From Tuwongella immobilis (lineage in GTDB: Bacteria > Planctomycetota > Planctomycetia > Gemmatales > Gemmataceae), in contig NZ_LR593887.1 in NCBI RefSeq assembly GCF_901538355.1, positions 3,944,920 through 4,008,919 on the forward strand: 64,000 nucleotides of DNA. The letters are read 5' to 3'. Of this stretch, positions 8,738 to 17,123 are shown one piece after another. How positions within the stretch are numbered: the stretch's first letter is position 1; each line of letters starts with the position of its first letter. The position numbers and the translations under genes were made by a program. The notes beneath the pieces were generated by a model that saw only the letters and a program-made list of their open reading frames with translations, did no database searches and had not been told where the DNA came from.

Positions 8738-8758
8738 GGATCCATCGCCAACGAAGGA

Positions 8759-8980
8759 TTACTTCTTGCCCTTCTTGGCCGGTGCGGCTTCTTCGGTCTT
8801 TTCCTTCTTGGCCTTCTTGAGAACGACCTTCATGACGCGCACCTTCGGCAGTCCGAACGGGCTACGACCATCGGTCCACTTGTCGTCCTTTTGCAGCGCT
8901 TCGATGCGTTCCGCGCGAGTCATGACGCTGCGGGTACGGGACAACGTGTTCTTGCGACGCAGGCTCTTATCAATCGACAT
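8759..8980 (-). CDS. Small basic protein of the planctomycete/Verrucomicrobia/Chlamydia type
   Basis: This 73-residue, very basic protein ([20 protein letters not shown]... with a Lys-rich tail) resembles the small basic protein family seen across the PVC bacteria, including the inner [12 protein letters not shown] block. The family is thought to bind nucleic acid or ribosomes, but its function is not established. The ATG at 8980 follows GAGGAG by 8 bases; an upstream GTG at 8989 lies inside that ribosome binding site and is rejected. folK-SDR follows directly on the same strand. The family match is from memory of the motif. Confidence 0.7.
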   Translation of the reverse strand: MSIDKSLRRKNTLSRTRSVMTRAERIEALQKDDKWTDGRSPFGLPKVRVMKVVLKKAKKEKTEEAAPAKKGKK

Positions 8981-9095
8981 CGACTTCACTCCTCGACCGG
9001 TGTCGAGTCTGGACGGCCGGTTGGTATTCTCTGAAAATATGATCCTAGCGGATCACCGCTGTCCCGACAAGCAGAACTCTCCGGAAAGGCCTATC

Positions 9096-10379
9096 ATGCG
9101 GGTAAAATTGGATTATGGTCGCACGGGTTTGGATGTGGAACTCCCCGACGATCGCACGAATCCGCCACTGACAATCCGCGAGACGACGCCGCTGGACAAC
9201 CCGGCTGCCGAGCTGGAGCGGCTGCTGGCGAACCCCATCGGCACCAAGCCGCTTGTGGAACTCGCTCGTGGCCGAAAGACTGTCTGCATCTTGATTTGCG
9301 ATATTACCCGACCGGTTCCGAACAAGCTGATTCTCCCCCCGATTCTGCGTACGCTCGAATCAGCCGGGATCGCTCGTGAGAATATCACGATTCTGAATGC
9401 GACCGGGCTGCATCGTCCCAACGATGCGGCAGAACTGGAGGAAATGGTTGGGGCCGAAATTTTGGCCAACTACCGTGTCGAGAACCACTTCGGGCAGCGA
9501 TTGGAAGACCATGACTATCTCGGAACCACGCCAAACGGGGTGCCCGCCTGGATCGATAAACGCTATGTTCGGGCGGATCTGAAAATCACCACTGGGCTGA
9601 TCGAACCGCATTTCATGGCGGGGTATTCCGGTGGGCGGAAAGTGATTTGTCCCGGAATCGCCGCGCTCGAAACCATCAAAGTTTGGCATAGTCCGCGATT
9701 TCTGGAGCATCCGCTGGCGGACAATGGCCAAGTTCGCGGCAATCCGGTGCATGAAGAAAATACGCGCATTGCTCAGATGGCCGGTTGCGATTTCATCGTC
9801 AATGTCTGTCTCGATGGTCAGCGCCGGGTGACCTGGGTGGGTGCCGGGGAGATGATTGCCGCGTGGGAAGCGGGCGTGCAATGGGTGCAAGAGATTGTGC
9901 GAGTGCCGGTTCCTGAGCCGCTTGATGTCGTCGTAACCTCTTGTGCGGGTTATCCTTTGGACACGACTTGGTATCAGGCGATCAAGGGACTATGCGGGGC
10001 GTTGCCGATCGTCAAGAAAGGCGGAACGATCGTCATTGCGGCCAGTCTCACCGAAGGGGTTGGCAGCCCGGAGTTTCAGCATATTCTGGCGGACAATCCG
10101 AGTATCGATCAATTCATGAAGCGAATCATGGGCCAGGATTACTTTGTGATGGATCAATGGCAATTAGAGGAATTCGCCAAGGTAGTTCGGCACTGTTCGG
10201 TGAAGGTGGTGACACAGGGACTTTCGCCGGAAATCCTTCGCCATTGCCATGTTGAGGCAGCGGCGAGTGTGGAATCGGCAGTCGCGGAAGCATTAGAACG
10301 CTATGGTCCCCAGGCACGCATCGGCGTGATTCCCAAAGGACCGTATGTCCTTCCGTATGTCGCCGATTCACGAGCGTAA
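9096..10379 (+). CDS. LarA-like nickel-pincer racemase/epimerase (DUF2088)
   Basis: This 427-residue protein has the length and motifs of LarA, the lactate racemase that uses the nickel-pincer nucleotide cofactor. Seen here: ICDITRPVP in the N-terminal domain, TGLHRPND (first catalytic His region), [18 protein letters not shown] (second His and the Lys that bears the pincer), and a C-terminal domain ending [18 protein letters not shown]. LarA homologs act on several 2-hydroxyacids, so the substrate is uncertain. The ATG at 9096 has GGAAAGG 6 bases upstream; the long upstream open frame is antisense to the small basic protein and folK. The cofactor-making partners larB, larC and larE are not in the window. 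Confidence 0.85.
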   Translation: MRVKLDYGRTGLDVELPDDRTNPPLTIRETTPLDNPAAELERLLANPIGTKPLVELARGRKTVCILICDITRPVPNKLILPPILRTLESAGIARENITILNATGLHRPNDAAELEEMVGAEILANYRVENHFGQRLEDHDYLGTTPNGVPAWIDKRYVRADLKITTGLIEPHFMAGYSGGRKVICPGIAALETIKVWHSPRFLEHPLADNGQVRGNPVHEENTRIAQMAGCDFIVNVCLDGQRRVTWVGAGEMIAAWEAGVQWVQEIVRVPVPEPLDVVVTSCAGYPLDTTWYQAIKGLCGALPIVKKGGTIVIAASLTEGVGSPEFQHILADNPSIDQFMKRIMGQDYFVMDQWQLEEFAKVVRHCSVKVVTQGLSPEILRHCHVEAAASVESAVAEALERYGPQARIGVIPKGPYVLPYVADSRA

Positions 10380-10391
10380 GCCTCTGTTGGT

Positions 10392-10426
10392 GTGGGAGTT
10401 AGTACAATTTCAACAAGAACTCCCAC
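10392..10426. terminator. Inverted repeat between convergent genes
   Basis: A 9-bp perfect inverted repeat, GTGGGAGTT / AACTCCCAC, with a 17-base loop. It lies where the larA-like gene (ends 10379) and the M48 gene (ends 10399) converge and covers the latter's stop. No clear T-run follows on either strand, so a terminator role is only possible. Confidence 0.3.
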
Positions 10427-11898
10427 CCCCAAACTTGGGCGATGGCGATGTTGATGAGCACAATCGCCATCACCATGCCCCAACTGGCCCAACGAATGGT
10501 GCGATCGATGGATTGCGCCTGTTCGGGCCGTTCGCGGAGTTGCTCCAAAAATGCGATGCGATCGGCCAGCGAGCCGTGCTGCCACGCACCCATCGTCCGA
10601 CGAAGCCAATGAAACCAGCCGCGAATCCCCGATGTCGCTGGGGAGGGTTGGTTACGAGCAATGCCGTTGATGCGTTCCACCTGACGGAGCGCAGCAACGA
10701 AGTGATCGATGCCGTCAACGGTGACTTGGCCGTCGTCACCGGCATGGACTCGGCAGCCAAACAGATCCGCCTGCCGTTCGCACATCCGCGACAGAAACCC
10801 AAATACGGTAAAGAGATACGCACCAAGCACAAGGATTGGTCCCAACGTCAGCCAATCTCCCCAGCTTCGCAGACTCTCCCGATCGTGCCATAGCCAGGTT
10901 TCCAAAGCGATCCCCCACCCGGCCGACAGCATGACGACGCTGACCACCAGGAAGACGCTGTATAGCACAAAATGCTGATGGTAGATGTGCCCCAATTCGT
11001 GGCCGAAAACGCCGTCGATTTCCGCCTCGGTCAGATCGCGCAAAATCCGATCGGTGAACACGACATAGCGAAACGGGCGGACCATGCCGATAACCATGGC
11101 ATTGGCGAGTGTATCGTGGGTAGGCCACAGCAGCACCTGGCGGAAGCCACAGCGGTGCCGAGCCGCCATGTCCCGAAGTCGTTGGGAGAATTGGAGATCC
11201 GGCATCGGCTTCAGTCCCAACATCGGGCGAATGACGAGCGGCATCACCATCGGCAACAGCAACAAAATCAGCAAGGAGCCGATTTGCGCGGGAGTGGATG
11301 AGAAGGCTTCGGGATACCACCGCGCCACGCTTTGCTGCAAAATCACAAACGCGATGGGCACCATCAGGAACAGCGCTTGCTGCCGCAGGTGCATCAGCAC
11401 ATAGCGACCGAGTCGAATGGTAACGGGATTGCCCCAGGCTTGTCGGAACGCCGCCTCGACCCAATAGGCGATCATCCACCCGGCAATCTGCAGGACAAAA
11501 AAAGGGGCGATCAGCAGCGTTTCGCCAAACGGAATCAGTACGCGTGTGCCGTCGGGATTCGCCACGCGAAGCCCATCGCGGATCCAATCGGGCCAACCGG
11601 CGATGCCGAAGATAAGCCCCATGGTGGCCAATTGGGTGAAGAGTTGTCGGCGTCGGATCTGAATGTGCCGATGCAACATGGCGAGGCGATCGCTCTCGGC
11701 CAGGCGAATCACCGCCCGAAGTCGAACAGCGGGAAGCAGTTGCACCAACATGCCCAGCAGGACCAGCCCCATGGTCAGCAGCGGGACGGGAATGCCGCGG
11801 AGCATTTCCGGTCGTTCGGGCCACGGCAACGGCGTGACGGCGGCGATCAAAAAAAAGACCAAAATCAAGAACATGCCCAATCCCCGATCCGAGGCCAT
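10399..11898 (-). CDS. M48-family membrane zinc metalloprotease
   Basis: This 499-residue polytopic membrane protease belongs to the Ste24/HtpX type. The zinc motif HELGH lies at residues 300-304 (His300, Glu301, His304), followed by a membrane segment and CERQAD, which supplies the third zinc ligand (Glu). Several hydrophobic segments precede the active site (residues 1-75, ~120-150, ~165-235) and one ends the protein (WASWGMVMAIVLINIAIAQV). Family members degrade misfolded or modified membrane proteins. The ATG at 11898 has no obvious ribosome binding site; an in-frame ATG at 11874 preceded by GGGGA is a fair alternative and would remove 8 residues. It is monocistronic and divergent from the reductase gene. 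Confidence 0.88.
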   Translation of the reverse strand: MASDRGLGMFLILVFFLIAAVTPLPWPERPEMLRGIPVPLLTMGLVLLGMLVQLLPAVRLRAVIRLAESDRLAMLHRHIQIRRRQLFTQLATMGLIFGIAGWPDWIRDGLRVANPDGTRVLIPFGETLLIAPFFVLQIAGWMIAYWVEAAFRQAWGNPVTIRLGRYVLMHLRQQALFLMVPIAFVILQQSVARWYPEAFSSTPAQIGSLLILLLLPMVMPLVIRPMLGLKPMPDLQFSQRLRDMAARHRCGFRQVLLWPTHDTLANAMVIGMVRPFRYVVFTDRILRDLTEAEIDGVFGHELGHIYHQHFVLYSVFLVVSVVMLSAGWGIALETWLWHDRESLRSWGDWLTLGPILVLGAYLFTVFGFLSRMCERQADLFGCRVHAGDDGQVTVDGIDHFVAALRQVERINGIARNQPSPATSGIRGWFHWLRRTMGAWQHGSLADRIAFLEQLRERPEQAQSIDRTIRWASWGMVMAIVLINIAIAQVWGWEFLLKLY

Positions 11899-12038
11899 TC
11901 GCCAACGTGTCGATGCAATTGTAGGAAACTCGCGGAGAATTCCGCACGTGCTTCTTGAAATCCCCTTGCAGTGCCATTCATGCGGCGTACCCTGACGCTA
12001 ATTCCTCCCCGAAATGAATGCACTCGAGGGCGCTTGGC

Positions 12039-13160
12039 ATGGCTCCGCTTCCGGAAACGATTCTGCAGTTCGGCGCTGGTCGATTTCTTCGCGCATTTGC
12101 GGACTATTTTGTCCACGAAGGCAACGAAGCGGGCCAGAATGTTGGTCGAATTGTCGTCGTGCAATCGACTGGTGATGCCCGAGCGGATGCTCTCAACCGG
12201 CAACAGGGCCAATATCATGTGATTATCCGCGGATACCAAGACGGCCAAGTGATTGATCGAGTCGAGGAAATTCGCAGCATCTCTCGAGCATTGCATGCCG
12301 GCAAAGACTGGAACGCGGTTCTCGAAGTCGCTCGCTCGCCCGAACTCCAGACCATCTTATCGAACACGACCGAAGCGGGATTCAAACTCGATCCCACCGA
12401 TACGCCCGATCTCGCACCACCGAACTCCTTTCCGGCCAAGCTGTTACAGGTGCTGAAGGCCCGATTCGATGCCGGACTTCCGGGCCTGGGCATCATCCCG
12501 TGCGAACTCATGGAAGGGAATGCGGGCTTGCTGCGCGGCATCGTGCTTGATTTGGCACAATCCTGGAACTATCCAACTGAATTCCAAACGTGGCTGACGC
12601 AATCGTGCCGTTGGCTGCACACGTTGGTCGATCGCATTGTCTCGGGCACACCGACGGAACATCCGCTGTTGGCGACGGATGAAATGGTGATCGTGGCCGA
12701 GCCGTTCGCATTCTTCGCCTTGGAATCGTCGCCGTTGGATCCGTTTGTCAACCATCCGGCGATCCGTCGTGCGGCGGATGTTCAACCGTTCTTTCTTCGC
12801 AAGGTGCGCATTTTGAATGCCGCTCACACGGCGCTGCTGATTAAGGCCGTGCCGCGCGGGTTCAAGTTGGTGCGCGAAGCAATCGCCGATCCGGAATTGG
12901 AGACGTTCCTGAAGCAGTTGCTGTTTCAGGAAATCGTGCCGACTTTGGAAGGCCGTGTCGAAGACGGCGAGAAATTTGCCTTGCAAACGCTGGATCGATT
13001 CCGCAACCCGTTTCTGGATCACAAGTTCAGCGATATCGCCCTGCACCACGCCGACAAGGTGAAGATCCGTCTGATGACGACCCAGGCGGAATATCTGGCG
13101 AAGTTCGGCAAGCCCGCGCCGCTGCTCACAGAGGTGCTGTCGAATTGGGCGGTGGTGTGA
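12039..13160 (+). CDS. Polyol/hexuronate dehydrogenase of the mannitol dehydrogenase family (UxaB-like)
   Basis: This 373-residue NAD(P)-dependent oxidoreductase belongs to the long-chain polyol dehydrogenase family. The N-terminus (ILQFGAGRFLRAFADYF) is the cofactor-binding Rossmann start (GaGrFhRaf), IIPCELMEGN is a conserved mid motif, and KVRILNAAHTALL carries the catalytic Lys-x-x-x-x-Asn-x-x-His signature. Within the family it most resembles tagaturonate reductase/altronate oxidoreductase (UxaB), but it is shorter than the ~480-residue E. coli enzyme, so substrate is open. The ATG at 12039 follows GAGGG by 8 bases and beats the ATG at 12018. The neighbours give no sugar pathway. Confidence 0.8.
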   Translation: MAPLPETILQFGAGRFLRAFADYFVHEGNEAGQNVGRIVVVQSTGDARADALNRQQGQYHVIIRGYQDGQVIDRVEEIRSISRALHAGKDWNAVLEVARSPELQTILSNTTEAGFKLDPTDTPDLAPPNSFPAKLLQVLKARFDAGLPGLGIIPCELMEGNAGLLRGIVLDLAQSWNYPTEFQTWLTQSCRWLHTLVDRIVSGTPTEHPLLATDEMVIVAEPFAFFALESSPLDPFVNHPAIRRAADVQPFFLRKVRILNAAHTALLIKAVPRGFKLVREAIADPELETFLKQLLFQEIVPTLEGRVEDGEKFALQTLDRFRNPFLDHKFSDIALHHADKVKIRLMTTQAEYLAKFGKPAPLLTEVLSNWAVV

Positions 13161-13179
13161 GCGGATCGCACGCCGATTC

Positions 13180-13935
13180 TTACACCGGTGTGAGGGTGCC
13201 ATCGCTGGCACCACTCGCACTCGGTGAATCGCTGGGCGATGGTGGAGCAGATGCCGCTGATGCCGGCATCGTCGAAAGACGATAGAAATATTCGCACAGC
13301 GATGCCGTGCATGCCGCCCCGAAGGTGTGCCACAGCCAATGCGTGCCCATGGGCAACACCGGCGGGCGGAGTACATCGAGCATGCGGAACAGAAACGCCA
13401 CCCCGAAGCAGATCATCGCGGTGATGAACCACCCGCCTGCGAAAAAGCGAGTCTGCACCAGGAGGATTCCTGCCGGCAGAATCACACTGGCGGCAAGCAT
13501 GCCATACGAGACGTTGATGGCCCAATGCGCAGGGAGCAACCGAAAGCCAACGGTCTGCACGAGCAACATCATGATGGCTAATCCGAATAACGGCAAAATC
13601 GCCATTCGGGTCATGCGAATCCAGAGATAGAGTCCGGCAAGCGATGCAAGAATCCCAATCGGGATGACATCCATCAGAAAGTATACTCGGGATGCTCGAG
13701 TCGCATGATAGAGTGTCCCGCCGATTCCGCCGACCAGCAGAATCGGGAGGCAGATGGTGACAAAGGGAGCCGATCGATACCGGCCGCGCAATCGAATCAG
13801 CCAATAAACGGCAATCAGAACGAATAGGGCCGCCGAAGTGGCATTCCACGGCTCAACAATCGGGGCGGATAAGTCAACGGTTTCGACGTAAATCGGCCCT
13901 CCGTCACGATCTAGGCGTTGATTCAGCGGGTCCAT
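13180..13935 (-). CDS. Ceramidase-like seven-helix membrane hydrolase (CREST superfamily)
   Basis: This 251-residue protein has about seven hydrophobic helices and the marks of the alkaline ceramidase/CREST fold: IVEPWNATSAALF near the N-terminus, GTLYHATRAS (His in helix 2), FRMLDV, and PMGTHWLWHTFGA with two His in the last helix. These His and Asp residues would hold a catalytic zinc. Alkaline ceramidases cut the amide of ceramides; in bacteria the family also includes uncharacterised lipid hydrolases. The C-terminus is a Ser/Ala/Pro tail of ~25 residues that is probably disordered. It converges with the reductase gene 19 bases away. The fold is likely; the substrate is unknown. Confidence 0.7.
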   Translation of the reverse strand: MDPLNQRLDRDGGPIYVETVDLSAPIVEPWNATSAALFVLIAVYWLIRLRGRYRSAPFVTICLPILLVGGIGGTLYHATRASRVYFLMDVIPIGILASLAGLYLWIRMTRMAILPLFGLAIMMLLVQTVGFRLLPAHWAINVSYGMLAASVILPAGILLVQTRFFAGGWFITAMICFGVAFLFRMLDVLRPPVLPMGTHWLWHTFGAACTASLCEYFYRLSTMPASAASAPPSPSDSPSASGASDGTLTPV

Positions 13936-14419
13936 AAGCGAGGTAACCTCTGCGGATGCGATGGATTGCTCAGCCGGGTGCGGGAGCGATCGCCCCCGAA
14001 TTCCGCGAGAGCGACTCCAATCCCCTCGCGTGATCCGCCGATCAGGCTAACCATCCTGCGGAACGACGGCAATTGAAACTGCTCCTGTTGCGGGTCTGTC
14101 TGAGAAAATTTTCCCGAATGGGGTTGCTTGACGGGCCGTTCCGAGTTTACTAAGAAACGAACGCGTCAGGGCCGGATCTCCGAACCCTGAAATCCGATTG
14201 GGCTTGCCTTTGGGCAGGCAGGGTCGGGGAGGCATCCCTCTCCCTCCCCCTAAGTTACCGCTGGTGCGTCGTCGCGGTATCATGCACGCAATAATCCCGC
14301 GTACCGGGTTGAATCCCCGCCGGGCCATTGAAGTGAACAGGCATTGCTCGTTCCTTCAATCGCTGCAAGGGGATCGCTGGATACTTTGCTGAAACTTTGG
14401 AGACACGAGGACTTCTCCG
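13936..14419. other. 484-base intergenic stretch without a gene
   Basis: Short frames here have implausible composition (Pro/Arg-rich shadows). There is one small hairpin-like sequence, CTTGCC-TTTG-GGCAGG, near 14203-14218, next to a pyrimidine-rich run around 14235-14250. The last 80 bases lead into the Asp-rich gene. No RNA gene or clear promoter was recognised. Confidence 0.4.
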
Positions 14420-14845
14420 ATGATCGCTCGATCCCTGCTGCTAAAGCCCGTGATGTCGGGTGTCGCTGACCTTCCGCTCGACCCGTTGTTGCCTTGGGCC
14501 ATGGATGCTCAAGCGTTCTTGTCCGCCGTCCGCGATGAGGATGAGGACGAGGATGAAGACGACGATGATGACGATGACGACGACGATGATGACGATGACG
14601 ACGACGATGACGATGATGACCTCGAAGACGACCTGGAAGAACTCGACGACGATGATCTCGAAGATCTCGACGACGACGACTTCGACGATGATGATGACGA
14701 TTTTGATGATGATGACGACGATGATTTCGACGATGATGACTTCGATGACGATGATCTCGACGACGATCTGGATGACGACGAAGACGATGAAGACGATGAT
14801 GATGACGACGATGAAGAAGAAGATGAAGAAGACGACGATGATTGA
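14420..14845 (+). CDS. Extremely Asp/Glu-rich protein
   Basis: This 141-residue protein is unknown. Residues 1-38 (MIARSLLLKPVMSGVADLPL...) are ordinary and mildly hydrophobic. Residues 39-141 are almost entirely Asp and Glu, with single Leu or Phe residues spaced every 3-9 positions (patterns such as DDDDFDDDDDD and LEDDLEEL). Predicted charge is about -95. Such poly-acid tails can bind calcium or other cations, or act as histone/DNA mimics. The ATG is preceded by GAGG at 14407-14410. The DNA is a degenerate GAC/GAT repeat, so its length probably varies. The reverse strand gives a poly-Val/Ile shadow. Confidence 0.6.
   Translation: MIARSLLLKPVMSGVADLPLDPLLPWAMDAQAFLSAVRDEDEDEDEDDDDDDDDDDDDDDDDDDDDDLEDDLEELDDDDLEDLDDDDFDDDDDDFDDDDDDDFDDDDFDDDDLDDDLDDDEDDEDDDDDDDEEEDEEDDDD
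14540..14838 (+). repeat. GAY trinucleotide-rich low-complexity tract
   Basis: About 300 bases of imperfect GAT/GAC/GAA repeats encode the acidic tail of the protein above. The mix of GAT and GAC codons, rather than one pure unit, indicates an old repeat kept by selection on the acidic residues or drifting slowly. Confidence 0.8.
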
Positions 14846-14958
14846 TTGACGGCGACGGCTTGAAGTGCCGGAGCGAATCAGGTCTTCGCTTAGGACACGA
14901 GTCGTGGACGTCACCGGAAGGTGCCCCGCGGCTCGTGTGTTTGTTTCGGAGGCCACAA

Positions 14959-15879
14959 GTGAAGCAACTGCCCCAAATTCATGATCGCTCCTCCCGTTTG
15001 GCCCGTTTCTTGGGGCGAAATTGGGCCCGAGTGACCTACGCCAGACACATCGAACCGACCTGGTTGGAAATCAACGAACTGCCCATCACGATTCCAGACT
15101 TGCCCGCGGCATTTGCCGGGATGCGGATCGCGCATTTGTCCGATCTCCATGACGGGCATCAACTTCCGCGCGACTATCTGCCCCGGACAATGGACCAGGT
15201 GATGGATCTTCAGCCCGATCTGATCGCGCTGACCGGCGATTTCATCCACAAAGGCTACCATCATGTCGAGCAGATTGCTCGCACGGTTGGCCGACTTTCG
15301 GCTCCGCTGGGTGTGTTCGCGGTGCTGGGCAATCACGATTTCTCCGTGCGAAATGCGCTTGGCGTTCGCCGCTATCCGAAGCTGCATCGTGCGATTGCCG
15401 ATGCACTTGCGGCCAATGGCGTCACGGTGCTGCGGAACGAAACGCACCCTTTGCTCCGGGATGGTCAGCGAATCGATCTCTGTGGCTTAGACGACCTTTG
15501 GAGTCGAGAGTGCTTCCCGGATCGCGCCTTCGCGGGATTATCGGATCGCACCCCACGCATCGTTATGGCGCATAATCCGCAGACAATCCATCTCGTGGAA
15601 CACGACCGCATGGATCTCATGCTCAGCGGACACACGCACGGCGGGCAGATCGATTGGCCCGGACTGGGCCGCATCGTCCTGGGCAAGCAAGCGAAACGGC
15701 TGGCGGCGGGGTTGTATCGCATGGGCGATTCGCGCTGGTTGTATGTCTCCAAGGGGGTTGGCTACGGCTTCCGATTCCGCTTCAATGTCCGCCCCGAAGT
15801 GGCAATTCTCCAACTGACCCCCGAACAATCGGCACACTCCGCAGCCGATTCCGCTTCACTCGCAGAAAATCGCGGATGA
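14959..15879 (+). CDS. Calcineurin-like metallophosphoesterase (YkuE type)
   Basis: This 306-residue metal-dependent phosphoesterase has the complete motif set of the superfamily in order: LSDLHDGH (D-x-H), ALTGDFIHKG (GD), VLGNHDFS (GNHD), IVMAHNP, and LSGHTHGGQIDWPG (GHxH). The order and spacing match the YkuE/YaeI group, which act on membrane-linked or nucleotide phosphates. No clear signal peptide is present. The GTG at 14959 has GGAGG 6 bases upstream, a much better start than the ATG at 14842, which would overlap the Asp-rich gene. The C-terminal ~25 residues (SAHSAADSASLAENRG) are low complexity. Confidence 0.88.
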   Translation: MKQLPQIHDRSSRLARFLGRNWARVTYARHIEPTWLEINELPITIPDLPAAFAGMRIAHLSDLHDGHQLPRDYLPRTMDQVMDLQPDLIALTGDFIHKGYHHVEQIARTVGRLSAPLGVFAVLGNHDFSVRNALGVRRYPKLHRAIADALAANGVTVLRNETHPLLRDGQRIDLCGLDDLWSRECFPDRAFAGLSDRTPRIVMAHNPQTIHLVEHDRMDLMLSGHTHGGQIDWPGLGRIVLGKQAKRLAAGLYRMGDSRWLYVSKGVGYGFRFRFNVRPEVAILQLTPEQSAHSAADSASLAENRG

Positions 15880-15988
15880 ATGCCAATGCCGATTGGTAAT
15901 TTGGCCGAGCATGCGATACAATCGCCTAGAGATGACGATCACGGATCGAAATCTCGGCAACGCGATTGACCCAGTGCGGGAGACTCGC

Positions 15989-16423
15989 ATGGCTCACCCC
16001 AACAAGCGTTCCCATTCCACGCCCCCTGCGGCATCCGCGACCAGCGAATTGGCACGGCTCGCTGCCCAAACTCAAATCGAATTTGAATTGGCGTTCTTTT
16101 CCGCGATTCTGAATCATCACCCCAGCTACGTGGATGTGCTTCGAGCGCATGCACACAATCTGGCGCAGAGTGGGCAGCATCAGGAAAGTCTGAAAGTCGA
16201 TCAGCGTTGGGTGCAACTGCGACCGGCGGATCCGCTTGCGCATTACAACCTTGCCTGTTCGTATGCCCTGACCCGCCAAGTGGATCTGGCGATTTCCACA
16301 CTCCGCCACGCCGTCACACTTGGCTATCACGACTTCCGACATATGCGTCAGGATCGCGATTTGGAATCGATTCGCAAAGATCCGAGATTCCGCCAACTGT
16401 TGCAGGAATATGAGGATCAATAA
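15989..16423 (+). CDS. TPR-repeat protein
   Basis: This 144-residue protein has two to three tetratricopeptide-like units: HHPSYVDVLRAHAHNLAQSG, PLAHYNLACSYALTRQVDLA and the C-terminal LGYHDFRHMRQDRDLESIRK, the last being the usual capping unit (D-x-D-l-e-x-l-r-x-d-p-r-F). TPR domains mediate protein-protein contacts. The ATG at 15989 is set by GGGAG 6 bases upstream. The stop at 16423 lies 13 bases before the ABC ATPase start, so the TPR protein, ATPase and permease look like one operon, and the TPR protein may serve that exporter. Confidence 0.75.
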   Translation: MAHPNKRSHSTPPAASATSELARLAAQTQIEFELAFFSAILNHHPSYVDVLRAHAHNLAQSGQHQESLKVDQRWVQLRPADPLAHYNLACSYALTRQVDLAISTLRHAVTLGYHDFRHMRQDRDLESIRKDPRFRQLLQEYEDQ

Positions 16424-16436
16424 TGCGGTTGCCCCG

Positions 16437-17120
16437 ATGATTGCGTTGCGCACCGTGACCCGACAAGTCCCGGTGGCCCATTCGCTGCTGACCATTGTTC
16501 GGGATGTGTCGCTGCAAGTTGAACCCGGCGAACGAGTTGCGATCATTGGCAAATCCGGATCGGGGAAAAGTACGCTGCTCAACCTGCTGGGCGGCTTGGA
16601 TACCCCCACATCCGGCGACGTTTGGTTGAATGGTCGCAATTGGCGGCAACTCAATTCCCGTGACCGGGCGGCGCATCGCCTCCACTCGATCGGCATGATC
16701 TTCCAATCGTTCCAACTCCTGCCATCGGCCTCGGCAATCGATAACGTCATGCTGCCACTCATGTTGGCCGGCATTCCGCGACGGGAGCGAATCCGCCGCG
16801 CAGAAGCAATGCTGGATCTGGTGGGGCTGTCCATGCGCCGAAGCCATTTCCCCAGCACACTTTCCGGCGGGGAGCAACAACGAGTGGCGATTGCGCGGGC
16901 GTTGATCCATCGTCCGCCTGTAATTCTGGCCGATGAGCCGACGGGAAACTTAGACTCCGCAACGACCGTTCCGATCTTGAATCTGCTGCGGGAGCAGGTG
17001 GAGCAATTTGGCACGACCTGCGTGCTGGTGACCCATGATGCCGATATCCCCACGCAATTCGCCGATCGCACGGTGGTGATGCACGATGGCGAGCTACGAC
17101 CCTGGGAGCGGAGCGATTGA
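16437..17120 (+). CDS. ABC transporter ATPase, MacB/LolD type
   Basis: This 227-residue ATPase subunit powers a MacB/LolCDE-type (type VII) mechanotransmission ABC complex. Walker A is GKSGSGKST, the Q-loop region FQSFQLLPSASAIDNVMLP is typical of the LolD/MacB group, the signature is LSGGEQQR, Walker B is ILADEPTGNLD, and VTHD is the H-loop. Length and motif spacing are normal. The ATG at 16437 starts where family proteins usually start (MIALRTV). An ATG at 16410, overlapping the TPR gene, is an alternative. The permease follows after 3 bases. Confidence 0.92.
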   Translation: MIALRTVTRQVPVAHSLLTIVRDVSLQVEPGERVAIIGKSGSGKSTLLNLLGGLDTPTSGDVWLNGRNWRQLNSRDRAAHRLHSIGMIFQSFQLLPSASAIDNVMLPLMLAGIPRRERIRRAEAMLDLVGLSMRRSHFPSTLSGGEQQRVAIARALIHRPPVILADEPTGNLDSATTVPILNLLREQVEQFGTTCVLVTHDADIPTQFADRTVVMHDGELRPWERSD

Positions 17121-17123
17121 GCC

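Noticed and set aside
8706-9095. Upstream extension of the larA-like gene
   Set aside because: It overlaps the small basic protein and folK in antisense; the ATG at 9096 has a strong ribosome site and the normal family start.
14540-14838. GAY repeats as a possible CRISPR or satellite array
   Set aside because: The unit is a codon-level repeat with no spacers; it encodes the acidic tail.
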